Below are positions 1 through 7,144 of a stretch of 60,869 bases of DNA, piece by piece. The stretch spans positions 1 to 60,869 of IMG/VR virus record IMGVR_UViG_3300008113_008492, one strand, 5' to 3'. The stretch comes from a virus. Position 1 is the first letter of the stretch. Every line of letters begins with the position of its first letter. The notes beneath the pieces were generated by a model, which was not told the DNA's origin, made no database searches, and saw only the letters and a list, made by a program, of their open reading frames with translations. The position numbers and the translations under genes were made by a program.

Positions 1-456
1 GTAGTACAAGCAAAAACAGTATCGGATGCAATGCTCACATACAGTAAATTTGTTGAGTTAGGTTACACCCACATTGCATTAAATCATGCTGGTGTGTTTT
101 ATAAAGAATTATATAAGCATCAAAACGAGTTATTAAGTTTAATGACTGGACGTATTAAATTCGTTAATATGTTACCATCATTAAATGGATTTAATAAAAC
201 AATTCACCACCACTTATTAGGTGCTACATTACCTAATGAATTCTCTAGCTACAAAGGTAAAGAATACTTATTTATTAAAACAATCGATACATCTAATCCA
301 GTTATTTACGGTTTAAAACACGGTAAATATCCAGATGAAGTATTGTTAGATAAACCAAAAGAAAAATTAGAAACATTCTTTAATCAGCAATTAACACAAC
401 AGCAGATTTCAGATGTATTACATAACGTCAAACATTTTAGAACACTATTATCATGA
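1..456 (+). CDS. dpdA: DpdA-like DNA (7-deaza)guanine transglycosylase, C-terminal part
   Basis: The frame is open from the first base, so the true start lies upstream; an internal ATG at 31 is unlikely to be the start. The visible part of about 150 residues has an HHHLLG segment followed by a TIDTSNP segment, the pattern I know from the C-terminal half of phage tRNA-guanine-transglycosylase-like DpdA proteins. These exchange guanine in DNA for preQ0 or a derivative. Identification rests on these motifs and on the adjoining queD, queC and queE genes. The last codons overlap queD by 4 nt (ATGA). The catalytic N-terminal part is outside the window. Confidence 0.72.
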   Translation, partial: VVQAKTVSDAMLTYSKFVELGYTHIALNHAGVFYKELYKHQNELLSLMTGRIKFVNMLPSLNGFNKTIHHHLLGATLPNEFSSYKGKEYLFIKTIDTSNPVIYGLKHGKYPDEVLLDKPKEKLETFFNQQLTQQQISDVLHNVKHFRTLLS

Positions 457-932
457 TTACATTTAAATCATCAAAATTATTTGATGGATTCTCTACTGTA
501 TTTAGACAATGGAGAGCAGAAGGAACCCATTGTAGGTTCTTACATGGATATGCCATATCCTTTAAAGTAGATTTTGAAGGAGATTTAGACGAACGCAATT
601 GGGTATGGGATTTCGGTGGTATGAAACGTGCTAATGGCAATATCGATGGAATGAATCCAAAACAGTGGTTCGATTACTTATTAGATCATACTACAATTAT
701 TTCCGAAGACGATCCGTATTTAGAACAATTCAAACAAATGGGCGAAGATGGGATCATCCAGTTACGAATTTTACCTTACGTTGGCGCTGAACGTTTTGCT
801 GAATATCTATTTAAAAAGATCAATGAATTCGTTCAAGACGAAACTCATTACCGAGTTAGGGTATCTAAAGTAGAAGTATTTGAAAATGGCCGTAATTCAG
901 CTTCATACGAAGAGGAATACATGCCTATTTAA
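453..932 (+). CDS. queD: QueD-like 6-carboxy-5,6,7,8-tetrahydropterin synthase
   Basis: This 159-residue protein belongs to the 6-pyruvoyl-tetrahydropterin synthase family. QueD turns dihydroneopterin triphosphate into carboxy-tetrahydropterin, the second step to preQ0. Visible landmarks are Cys27 in HCRFLHGY, a DFG segment after about residue 54, LLDH near 75-80 and a VEVFEN segment near 143, matching the catalytic Cys, Asp/His and Glu of the family. Oddly, the first zinc histidine of the FSAAH motif is replaced (FSTVF) and the HGH motif reads HGY (Tyr33), so two of three usual zinc ligands are missing. The gene starts inside the dpdA stop and is followed by a phage promoter motif. Confidence 0.8.
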   Translation: MITFKSSKLFDGFSTVFRQWRAEGTHCRFLHGYAISFKVDFEGDLDERNWVWDFGGMKRANGNIDGMNPKQWFDYLLDHTTIISEDDPYLEQFKQMGEDGIIQLRILPYVGAERFAEYLFKKINEFVQDETHYRVRVSKVEVFENGRNSASYEEEYMPI

Positions 933-949
933 TTTCTTAATTAAATTTA
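933..949 (+). promoter_or_regulatory. phage promoter-like 17-nt motif
   Basis: Copy TTTCTTAATTAAATTTA of the recurrent upstream motif. It ends 29 nt before the ATG at 979 and starts just after the queD stop. Confidence 0.6.
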
Positions 950-978
950 TATTATAAACAATTTAAACAAAATAAGTT

Positions 979-1215
979 ATGATATCAGTATTTGATTACC
1001 TAGGTCGTGCAGGTGGTAAGGAATTATGCGGACGTATAAATCTATATGCTAAAAAAGTAGGTGCTAAATTTGAAAAAATTAGAGACGTTTCTAATCCTAA
1101 ATATACAGGGTTAGTTACTTTGTATGAAGAAGAATTTTTAGATGAGTTCGCTAGATTACATCCTGAAGAAAATTTAGTAAAAAAAAATCGGTTATCGGAA
1201 CTAATCGATCAATAA
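979..1215 (+). CDS. hypothetical protein in the que block
   Basis: This 78-residue soluble protein has no signal peptide or membrane segment and I do not recognise its family. It lies between queD and queC with its own promoter motif upstream, so it heads the queC-queE transcript. A role in 7-deazaguanine metabolism is possible from position only. The ATG follows an AAGTT box that precedes many starts in this genome. Confidence 0.7.
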   Translation: MISVFDYLGRAGGKELCGRINLYAKKVGAKFEKIRDVSNPKYTGLVTLYEEEFLDEFARLHPEENLVKKNRLSELIDQ

Positions 1216-1249
1216 ATTAATACGTTCCAATCTTATATTTTATAATTTT

Positions 1250-2104
1250 ATGTCTAGTACAAAAAAAGCAGTTTTATCATTATCCGGAGGAATGGACTCC
1301 TCAACATTATTACTCCACCTATTAGCTAATGGCTACGAAGTTACAGCATTAGGATTTGATTATGGTCAAAAACATCGTGTTGAATTAGAACGTGCCGCAT
1401 CATTGGTTGAGTATATTAATACAGCTCCAATGCGTGTTACTCATACTGATCAAGCATTTGGTGGATTTGAAGAAGCATATCCTAAAGTAAAACATCAAAT
1501 TATCAAATTAGATGGATTACAAAATTTACTTCATTCAGCATTAGTTACAGGTGGAAACGATGTACCCGAAGGACATTACGAGCAAGACAACATGAAAGAA
1601 ACTGTTGTACCTAATCGTAATAAGATTTTCGCTTCATTAATTCAAGCAGCAGCATTATCAGTAGCAACTAAAGGCGATAAGCAAGAAGTAGCAATTGCAA
1701 TGGGTATTCACGCTGGTGATCATGCTATTTATCCTGATTGCCGTCAAGAATTCCGTGACGCTGATTTTGAAGCATTTAAAGTTGGTAATTGGGATTCTGA
1801 ATTAGTTTATCATTATACTCCATATTTAGAAGGTAATAAATTTACTATTTTAGAAGACGGATTAGCATGTTGTGAAAAATTAGGTTTAAATTTTGATGAA
1901 GTATATAAACGTACTAATACATCATACAAACCTTATCCATCAGGAAATAGCGATTACAAATCAGCTGCATCCGTTGAACGTATCGAAGCATTCATTCGCT
2001 TAGGACGTAAAGATCCAGTTCAATATGAAGATGAAACTGGTGAAGTTAGTTGGGAAGTTGCTAAAGCAGCAGTAGAACAAGTATTAGCTGAATATCAACA
2101 ATAA
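1250..2104 (+). CDS. queC: QueC-like 7-cyano-7-deazaguanine (preQ0) synthase
   Basis: QueC uses ATP and ammonia to convert 7-carboxy-7-deazaguanine to preQ0. The N-terminal PP-loop SGGMDSS (about residues 12-18), the ETVVPNRN segment near 123-130 and YPDCRQEF near 163-170 are clear family signatures. At 284 residues it is longer than common bacterial QueC. The C-terminal zinc site, normally four cysteines ending in CGxCxxC before an ER-EAF segment, is intact in outline (SVERIEAF), but every expected Cys is replaced, mostly by Ser or Ala. Either the zinc site is structurally dispensable here or the enzyme has changed. No glutaminase domain is fused to it. The stop overlaps the next ATG. Confidence 0.88.
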   Translation: MSSTKKAVLSLSGGMDSSTLLLHLLANGYEVTALGFDYGQKHRVELERAASLVEYINTAPMRVTHTDQAFGGFEEAYPKVKHQIIKLDGLQNLLHSALVTGGNDVPEGHYEQDNMKETVVPNRNKIFASLIQAAALSVATKGDKQEVAIAMGIHAGDHAIYPDCRQEFRDADFEAFKVGNWDSELVYHYTPYLEGNKFTILEDGLACCEKLGLNFDEVYKRTNTSYKPYPSGNSDYKSAASVERIEAFIRLGRKDPVQYEDETGEVSWEVAKAAVEQVLAEYQQ

Positions 2105-2244
2105 TGGAGGAAATTAGACACATTATTAGTCATTTGTTAGGATCGTGTGGCGACGCACATCCTAACATTTTATCTGTACTCGCTGGTGATGTGCAGTTTC
2201 TTACTTATATTCAACAATTAATTAAATTAAAATTCAAAATATGA
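2104..2244 (+). CDS. small hypothetical protein
   Basis: This 46-codon ORF begins with an ATG that shares one base with the queC stop codon and ends in an ATGA overlap with the next gene. Tight coupling on both sides is the main evidence that it is real. The product is mildly hydrophobic in its middle and has no family I recognise. Confidence 0.55.
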   Translation: MEEIRHIISHLLGSCGDAHPNILSVLAGDVQFLTYIQQLIKLKFKI

Positions 2245-2474
2245 AGTGTATCAAAAAAGGAGATGAAATCCGTAGAGTATCAGACCAAGATGCTGATTTA
2301 AAAGTAAAAGTACATGGATGGTCATTCGTTCCTAAAGCCGAATGGAAAACCAAAGTTCGAGATGCAAATAAGAAAACCGTTGAGGTAGATATTAATGCAG
2401 AAGTAGTTGTAGATAAAAAATTAGCTAAACGTCAAAAATTAAAAGAAAAACAAAATGGCACTAGATTATACTAA
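2241..2474 (+). CDS. lysine-rich hypothetical protein
   Basis: This 77-residue basic protein has a Lys-rich C-terminus (KLAKRQKLKEK). It is coupled to the genes on either side: ATGA overlap upstream and a 20-nt overlap with queE downstream. I recognise no domain. Its place between queC and queE suggests co-expression with preQ0 synthesis but gives no function. Confidence 0.65.
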   Translation: MKCIKKGDEIRRVSDQDADLKVKVHGWSFVPKAEWKTKVRDANKKTVEVDINAEVVVDKKLAKRQKLKEKQNGTRLY

Positions 2475-3231
2475 AAATCAACCAGTAATTGAAGTATATC
2501 GTTGCATTCAGACTGAAGGATCATTAGCAGGCAAACCACACATTATTGTACGTACTACAGGATGTACCCATCGCTGCTACTTTGGTGAAGGTGGGTGGTG
2601 TGATTCATGGTACACATCAATTCATCCAGAGAAGGGCAAATATACAATGCAGGATATTAAAGATTTCCTCATGAAGAATTGGGATATTACTCATTTAATG
2701 ATTACTGGTGGTGGTCCGTCAATGCATCCTGAATTAGTAAATGAATTAGTTAATGTATTCAAACATATCCATTCGGCTAAAAAAGGTATTGTAACTATTG
2801 AAACCGAAGGTTCACATATGCTGCATACTGATTTACCAATTGATGTTATCTCATTATCACCTAAATTTACAAATTCAATTCCTGTACTTGGTGTTGAAAC
2901 ACCACAAGGTAAAATTGTAGATCAAAAGATGATTGATCAACATAACAAATACCGAATGAATTATCCCGCAATTCATCAATTATTATCATATCATAAGAAC
3001 TATCATTTTAAACCAGTATGGGATGGTTCGAAAGAAACATTAGATGAAATTGAAGCATTCCGTAAGCGTTTTAATATACCAAAATCTAAAACATGGATTA
3101 TGCCTGCTGGAGATACTCGTGAAGAATTAATTAAAATGTATCCAATAGTATTAGATTACTGTACAGAAAATTCATATAATTTTTCAGGACGAGATCACAT
3201 CATTGCATACGGTGACAAGAGAGAGGTTTAG
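2455..3231 (+). CDS. queE: QueE-like 7-carboxy-7-deazaguanine synthase (radical SAM)
   Basis: QueE rearranges carboxy-tetrahydropterin to 7-carboxy-7-deazaguanine with a [4Fe-4S] cluster and S-adenosylmethionine. Near the N-terminus are IQTEGSLAGKP and the cluster cysteines Cys37, Cys41 and Cys49, giving CX3CX7C rather than the classic CX3CX2C; the extra residues are FGEGG. ITGGGPSMHPEL near residue 82 matches the SAM-binding GGEP region. Length (258) is slightly above the bacterial norm. With FolE, QueD and QueC it completes the route to preQ0. The stop codon lies within a perfect inverted repeat. Confidence 0.85.
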   Translation: MALDYTKNQPVIEVYRCIQTEGSLAGKPHIIVRTTGCTHRCYFGEGGWCDSWYTSIHPEKGKYTMQDIKDFLMKNWDITHLMITGGGPSMHPELVNELVNVFKHIHSAKKGIVTIETEGSHMLHTDLPIDVISLSPKFTNSIPVLGVETPQGKIVDQKMIDQHNKYRMNYPAIHQLLSYHKNYHFKPVWDGSKETLDEIEAFRKRFNIPKSKTWIMPAGDTREELIKMYPIVLDYCTENSYNFSGRDHIIAYGDKREV

Positions 3232-3248
3232 TATATTTATACTAAACC
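3225..3248 (+). terminator. perfect 11-bp inverted repeat at the queE stop
   Basis: GGTTTAGTATA is followed after two bases by its exact reverse complement and then CTTAACTTG. The T-tract is weak, so it may be a terminator or an operator. It also contains an ATATTTATA element like those upstream of other genes. Confidence 0.5.
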
Positions 3249-3264
3249 CTTAACTTGTTATAAC

Positions 3265-3402
3265 ATGGCAAAAGCTAAAGCAGCGGAATCTCGCAAGATT
3301 GAAATCAAAAAGAAAACATTGTTTCGTCATTCAAAAACAAAACAATCATTTGCTAAGCAATCTAAAAATTACGTTAAAAGATATCGTGGACAAGGTCGTT
3401 AA
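3265..3402 (+). CDS. very basic small protein
   Basis: This 45-residue ORF starts MAKAKAAESRK and is rich in Lys and Arg throughout, with no hydrophobic stretch. Such composition suits a nucleic-acid-binding protein, but I see no named motif. The stop codon sits inside the loop of the next terminator hairpin. Confidence 0.55.
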   Translation: MAKAKAAESRKIEIKKKTLFRHSKTKQSFAKQSKNYVKRYRGQGR

Positions 3403-3411
3403 TTCGACCTT
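3392..3411 (+). terminator. rho-independent terminator
   Basis: AAGGTCG / CGACCTT stem of 7 bp with a 6-nt loop, then TTTCC. Its T-tail is the start of the promoter motif at 3411. Confidence 0.6.
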
Positions 3412-3427
3412 TTCCTGATTACATTTA
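3411..3427 (+). promoter_or_regulatory. phage promoter-like 17-nt motif
   Basis: Copy TTTCCTGATTACATTTA, fused to the upstream terminator tail and ending 17 nt before the ATG at 3445. Confidence 0.6.
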
Positions 3428-3444
3428 AGTATAAAATAAAAGTT

Positions 3445-3669
3445 ATGGCAACAGCAACACTAACGTACGATTTAAATGATCCAGATGATAAAATAGCACA
3501 TTTAAGAGCTATTATGTCATTGGATTTAGTATTAATGATGTGGAAATATGACCAGCATTTACGATCAGAATACAAACATGGTGGTAATGAAGGAGCATAT
3601 GAATATAGAGAGAAATTTATTCAAATGATGAATGAATATAATATCGATTTAGACCAATTATTATCATAA
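3445..3669 (+). CDS. conserved phage protein of unknown function
   Basis: This 74-residue protein opens with ATLTYDLNDPDD, followed by a helix with a Trp-Lys-Tyr-Asp segment and an acidic tail. The arrangement resembles a small protein family common in tailed phages (beta strand, DP-D motif, then LW-x-D helix). Its function is not known to me. It leads an operon that runs into heme oxygenase and thymidylate synthase. Confidence 0.75.
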   Translation: MATATLTYDLNDPDDKIAHLRAIMSLDLVLMMWKYDQHLRSEYKHGGNEGAYEYREKFIQMMNEYNIDLDQLLS

Positions 3670-3672
3670 TCA

Positions 3673-3960
3673 ATGTACCAAGTAGGACAACGCATAGTTA
3701 CAGATTTAGGTGTTGGTGATATATTACGAGTAGAACACGAGAGATACTACGTGTTAATCGATTTTCCCTCCGACAGCACACACTCATATGAAACTTGGCT
3801 TACCGATAGTGATATCCGATATTCATTCGATACTAAAGAAGATTATAGGCGGGTGCCGCCTGAAGATGATAGTAGAATAACCCGATCAATAAAACAACCA
3901 AGAGCAAAAAAACAAAAAACAATCTGGAGACATGGAAGATACACACAAGTTTGGAGGTAA
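3673..3960 (+). CDS. hypothetical protein with a basic tail
   Basis: This 95-residue protein begins YQVGQRIVTDLGVGDILRVE, suggesting a small SH3-like or KOW-like beta barrel (inference only), and ends in a Lys/Arg-rich tail. It lies 3 nt after the preceding stop and overlaps the next gene by 29 nt. I do not recognise a family. Confidence 0.7.
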   Translation: MYQVGQRIVTDLGVGDILRVEHERYYVLIDFPSDSTHSYETWLTDSDIRYSFDTKEDYRRVPPEDDSRITRSIKQPRAKKQKTIWRHGRYTQVWR

Positions 3961-4309
3961 AACAATAGCAATAATATCATTTATTGTAGGAGCCGCATTA
4001 TATCAATTAATTTTTTGGACGTTAATACACCCAACTGATACACCCTCAGAACCAATAATTACAGAATGTAAAGCTGATTCATTACAGAATGTAATTGGAA
4101 ATTTACAATCTGATATTAAAATATTAGAAGATGGGTTTGATTCTAGAGAACATCGATATGAAGATGTATTATTTGAATATGAGTTAGGATTATCTTATTT
4201 AAAAGATTACCACCCAACAGCATATAAAGATTTCCATAGAATAGTTGGAATGAGAGAAAGATACTCACATGAACTTGAAAGAGAAAATATTAAACATTTA
4301 AAATTATAA
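3932..4309 (+). CDS. single-pass membrane protein with helical tail
   Basis: The product has 125 residues, with a transmembrane helix at about residues 11-30 (IAIISFIVGAALYQLIFW) and then a long charged, probably coiled-coil periplasmic or cytoplasmic domain. The topology resembles an inner-membrane spanin, but no lysin is adjacent, so that is only a possibility. It overlaps the upstream gene by 29 nt and ends 2 nt before heme oxygenase. Confidence 0.7.
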   Translation: MEDTHKFGGKTIAIISFIVGAALYQLIFWTLIHPTDTPSEPIITECKADSLQNVIGNLQSDIKILEDGFDSREHRYEDVLFEYELGLSYLKDYHPTAYKDFHRIVGMRERYSHELERENIKHLKL

Positions 4310-4311
4310 AA

Positions 4312-4833
4312 ATGGGATTAAGAGAAGCAACAGCTGAACTACACAGTAAAGCAGAAAAAATGGAATTCAACCAACGAATGTTTCGTGGTGAATTATCTAC
4401 AGACGAATATGTAAAATACTTATATCAGCAATTATCTATATTTGATGCTATTGAATCAGAGGAATTACCTCACCCATCATTAACTCGTACAGATAAAATA
4501 AAGGAAGATATACTTGAATTAAAATCAGTAATGGATATAATGAATATTCTTCCAATCACAACAGCATATTCTTATTATTTATCTACTTTAACTAAGGAAG
4601 AACGTCTACCTCACGTTTATTTACATTATTTAGCATTGGCTTATGGTGGACAAATGATGAAAGATCAAACACCAGGTTTAGGTAGAATGTATGATTTTGA
4701 AAACATGCAAGAAGCTATTGGTACTATTAGAGCAATTCAGCAAGATGAATGGGCAGACGAAGTAAATAAAGGATTTGAATATATCATTACTATCTTAGAT
4801 GAATTACAAAATAATACTGGATCAAACAGCTAA
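4312..4833 (+). CDS. heme oxygenase (biliverdin-forming)
   Basis: Heme oxygenase opens heme to biliverdin, CO and iron using ferredoxin-type electrons. The 173-residue protein starts LREATAELHSKAE, placing the proximal heme ligand at His11. It carries the distal-helix signature YGGQMMKDQTPG with Gly112-Gly113-Gln114. The all-helical length is slightly below the 200+ of bacterial enzymes. The next gene overlaps by 35 nt and is a bilin reductase, exactly the partner that uses biliverdin, which makes the call much stronger. Phage homologues are known in cyanophages and in uncultured marine viruses; the surrounding genes here suggest a Bacteroidota host. Confidence 0.85.
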   Translation: MGLREATAELHSKAEKMEFNQRMFRGELSTDEYVKYLYQQLSIFDAIESEELPHPSLTRTDKIKEDILELKSVMDIMNILPITTAYSYYLSTLTKEERLPHVYLHYLALAYGGQMMKDQTPGLGRMYDFENMQEAIGTIRAIQQDEWADEVNKGFEYIITILDELQNNTGSNS

Positions 4834-5416
4834 TATTTTAGAAAATATTCTGATTGAAGATAATGGATTTGAAATCGAAACAGAAGATTTCGGGTGGGAA
4901 AATACCCGATATGTTTCTGATTCATTTCGTATAGCTCATATTGAACGCTATAGTGATAGAGCACTAGAGGTACTACATTTTACAGCATTTCCACAATTGA
5001 ATTTTGCAGATCCAATATTTGGATTTGATATTATATGCACTAATGAAAAACCATTAGCAGCATTTATTGATTTATCTCCAGTTACATACTCACCAGATAA
5101 ATTCATCGATTACGAATTTAAAACACCATATCCATTACCTGAATGGGCCAATAATATATTTTCAGAACACGCAGTGGCAATTAGGCCCGGTGTAGAAGAA
5201 ATGGTTCGATTATGTAATGAAGCAACTGATTTATTTGAGTCATATACTAAAACAGTAGGTCTGTTTGCTGATCCTAAATTAGTAGTTGAAGCACAAAATT
5301 ATTATTGCGAACAACAATCTAAAAACGAACGTACATATAATGTATTAAAAGCTAAATTAGGTGAAGAACGCGCTAAATATTTTATGGACACAGTTTTATT
5401 TTCAAAAATCCAATAA
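4799..5416 (+). CDS. ferredoxin-dependent bilin reductase (PcyA/PebS/PcyX family)
   Basis: These enzymes reduce biliverdin to coloured bilins using ferredoxin. The 205-residue product has the family core: RIAHIER, a VLHFTAFP segment with His60, then DPIFGFDII (Asp77) and AAFIDLSPV (Asp91), which corresponds to the catalytic Asp of PcyA and PebS. It is shorter than PcyA and close to the compact phage enzymes. Which bilin is made (phycoerythrobilin, phycocyanobilin or another) cannot be read from sequence alone. It overlaps heme oxygenase by 35 nt and thyA by one base, so it is translated as part of one operon. Confidence 0.85.
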   Translation: MNYKIILDQTANILENILIEDNGFEIETEDFGWENTRYVSDSFRIAHIERYSDRALEVLHFTAFPQLNFADPIFGFDIICTNEKPLAAFIDLSPVTYSPDKFIDYEFKTPYPLPEWANNIFSEHAVAIRPGVEEMVRLCNEATDLFESYTKTVGLFADPKLVVEAQNYYCEQQSKNERTYNVLKAKLGEERAKYFMDTVLFSKIQ

Positions 5417-6396
5417 TGAATAACATAGACAAACATTATCAAGCATTATTACAAGACATTTTAGATAACGGTGTAGAAAAATCCGATAGAACTGGTACTG
5501 GTACTATTTCAGTATTTAGTAGACAGATTCGCCATAAAATGTCTGAAGGATTTCCATTGCTGACTACTAAAAAGATGGCGTGGAAATCAATCGTAGCTGA
5601 ATTATTGTGGTTTCTACGTGGTGATACTAATATTAAATTTCTATTGGATTATGATTGTCACATTTGGAATGGTGATGCATATAAAAATTATGTATCAAAA
5701 CAAAATGAATTAAATCTACTTACATATTCAAAAGACCACTTTATTAAGTACATTAAAACCGATGAAGAGTTTGCTAAAAAGTGGGGTGATTTAGGACCAA
5801 TCTATGGTAAGCAATGGAGACAATGGCAAGGGTGGATGGATATGGATGGTAATGAGAAAGGTTCATTGTGGTATGATCAAATTCTACAATTAGTTCATTC
5901 ACTTAGAACTAATCCAGATAGCAGACGATTGATGGTATCAGCATGGAATGTAGCAGAATTAGATCAAATGGTACTTCCACCATGTCATTATGGGTTTCAA
6001 TGTTATGTTAGAGAAGGTAAATACCTTTCATTAATGTGGAACCAACGTTCAGTAGATACATTTTTAGGATTACCATTTAACATTGCTTCATATGCTTTAT
6101 TATTAGAAATCATAGCAAAAGAAGTTGGTATGATACCTGATGAATTGATTGGTAATTTAGGTGATGTTCATTTATATTTAAATCATATTGAACAAGCTAA
6201 AATGCAAATACTACGCAAACCATTTAAATTACCTAAAGTAAATATTACTGAACGTAATTGGTATCAGCATGAATTAGTTAAAGAACGATTAGGACCAAAA
6301 ACATTTAATGACAAAATATTATCGTATCGCCCAAACTGCTTCGAATTAATTGGATACGAATCACATTCAGGAATTAAAGCACCATTATCGAATTAA
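5416..6396 (+). CDS. thyA: thymidylate synthase (ThyA type)
   Basis: The enzyme makes dTMP from dUMP and methylene-tetrahydrofolate. The 326-residue protein has the dUMP-phosphate arginine in SDRTGTGT, the catalytic Cys190 in LPPCHYGFQCYV, the SRRLMVSAWN segment and LPFNIASYALL. The Asn in the last segment is the residue that selects dUMP; dCMP hydroxymethylases have Asp here, so ordinary dTMP synthesis is the best reading. It follows the bilin reductase with a one-base overlap. It would boost thymidine supply for replication of an AT-rich genome. Confidence 0.95.
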   Translation: MNNIDKHYQALLQDILDNGVEKSDRTGTGTISVFSRQIRHKMSEGFPLLTTKKMAWKSIVAELLWFLRGDTNIKFLLDYDCHIWNGDAYKNYVSKQNELNLLTYSKDHFIKYIKTDEEFAKKWGDLGPIYGKQWRQWQGWMDMDGNEKGSLWYDQILQLVHSLRTNPDSRRLMVSAWNVAELDQMVLPPCHYGFQCYVREGKYLSLMWNQRSVDTFLGLPFNIASYALLLEIIAKEVGMIPDELIGNLGDVHLYLNHIEQAKMQILRKPFKLPKVNITERNWYQHELVKERLGPKTFNDKILSYRPNCFELIGYESHSGIKAPLSN

Positions 6397-6398
6397 TT

Positions 6399-6476
6399 AT
6401 GATATATAAAATAGGAGTAGTTGTTGGGGTATTCATGTTTGTTTACGCATTGTATAAATTATCAAAAATATATTAG
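6399..6476 (+). CDS. 25-residue membrane mini-protein
   Basis: A short ORF starting 2 nt after the thyA stop encodes a single hydrophobic helix (GVVVGVFMFVYALY) with a basic end. The next ATG follows 2 nt after its stop. It is supported only by spacing and composition. Confidence 0.4.
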   Translation: MIYKIGVVVGVFMFVYALYKLSKIY

Positions 6477-6478
6477 TT

Positions 6479-7069
6479 ATGAAGTATTTAGTTTTATTAT
6501 TGGCTTTATTGTTTCCTTCGTTTACTAAGCCAAAACGAATATTGTTTATAGGAGACTCATTAACATGTTATTCAGGTGGATGGCAACATCAATTTGCTAA
6601 AGGATTAGAACGTGAGTATGTAAATTTATCGTCTGTAGGAAAACGTACAGATTGGATGTTTAAAACATTACATAACCAACTTTCAACTTATTCAGATTAT
6701 GAAATGGTAGTAATTTATGGTGGAGCAAATGATGCTTTCTCAAATGTACCCCTATCTAAAGTAGTAGATAACGTTCAAAACATGATAGATGAATGCATCT
6801 ACTATGATATTCCAGTAGTAGTTGTATTAGGATACTCCCCTCATAAAATACTTACAAACGGACCCTACCCAGAAGTAACAATGTTCCGTGCTAGAACAAG
6901 ATATGCTAATTTACAAGCAAGATTAAACAAACAATTAATGAGATGTGATATCATTCCAGTAGATACTACTATAGATCGTTCAGATTCTGGTGATGGGATA
7001 CATTTGAAAGCATCAGGACATCGTAAATTTGCTAAATTTGTATTAGCTAATATACATTATTCAAAGTAG
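6479..7069 (+). CDS. secreted SGNH/GDSL-family hydrolase
   Basis: The 196-residue protein has an N-terminal signal peptide (about 16 residues). The SGNH blocks follow: IGDSLT with the nucleophilic Ser near residue 27, a Gly block, GGAND near residue 81 and DGIHLKASGH near the C-terminus with the Asp-His pair. Family members are esterases, often deacetylating glycans. Export suggests action on the cell surface, for example removing acetyl groups from host polysaccharide; the substrate is not determined. The upstream 25-residue ORF and thyA are likely in the same operon. Confidence 0.85.
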   Translation: MKYLVLLLALLFPSFTKPKRILFIGDSLTCYSGGWQHQFAKGLEREYVNLSSVGKRTDWMFKTLHNQLSTYSDYEMVVIYGGANDAFSNVPLSKVVDNVQNMIDECIYYDIPVVVVLGYSPHKILTNGPYPEVTMFRARTRYANLQARLNKQLMRCDIIPVDTTIDRSDSGDGIHLKASGHRKFAKFVLANIHYSK

Positions 7070-7105
7070 TAATAATTAAGTTAATTTACATAAAAGATAG
7101 AATTG

Positions 7106-7120
7106 ATATTTATATATATA
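7106..7120 (+). promoter_or_regulatory. ATATTTATA-type promoter-like element
   Basis: The 75-nt gap 7070-7144 contains ATATTTATATATATA, framed by an inverted repeat AGATAG/CTATCT (7096-7135). It lies upstream of the glycosyltransferase at 7145. It resembles the shorter element seen before several other genes. Confidence 0.35.
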
Positions 7121-7144
7121 CAATAATGTCTATCTAAAACTTTT

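Noticed and set aside
5416-6396. dCMP or dUMP hydroxymethylase instead of thymidylate synthase
   Set aside because: LPFNIASYALL keeps the Asn for dUMP and the catalytic Cys region is standard, so ordinary ThyA is favoured.
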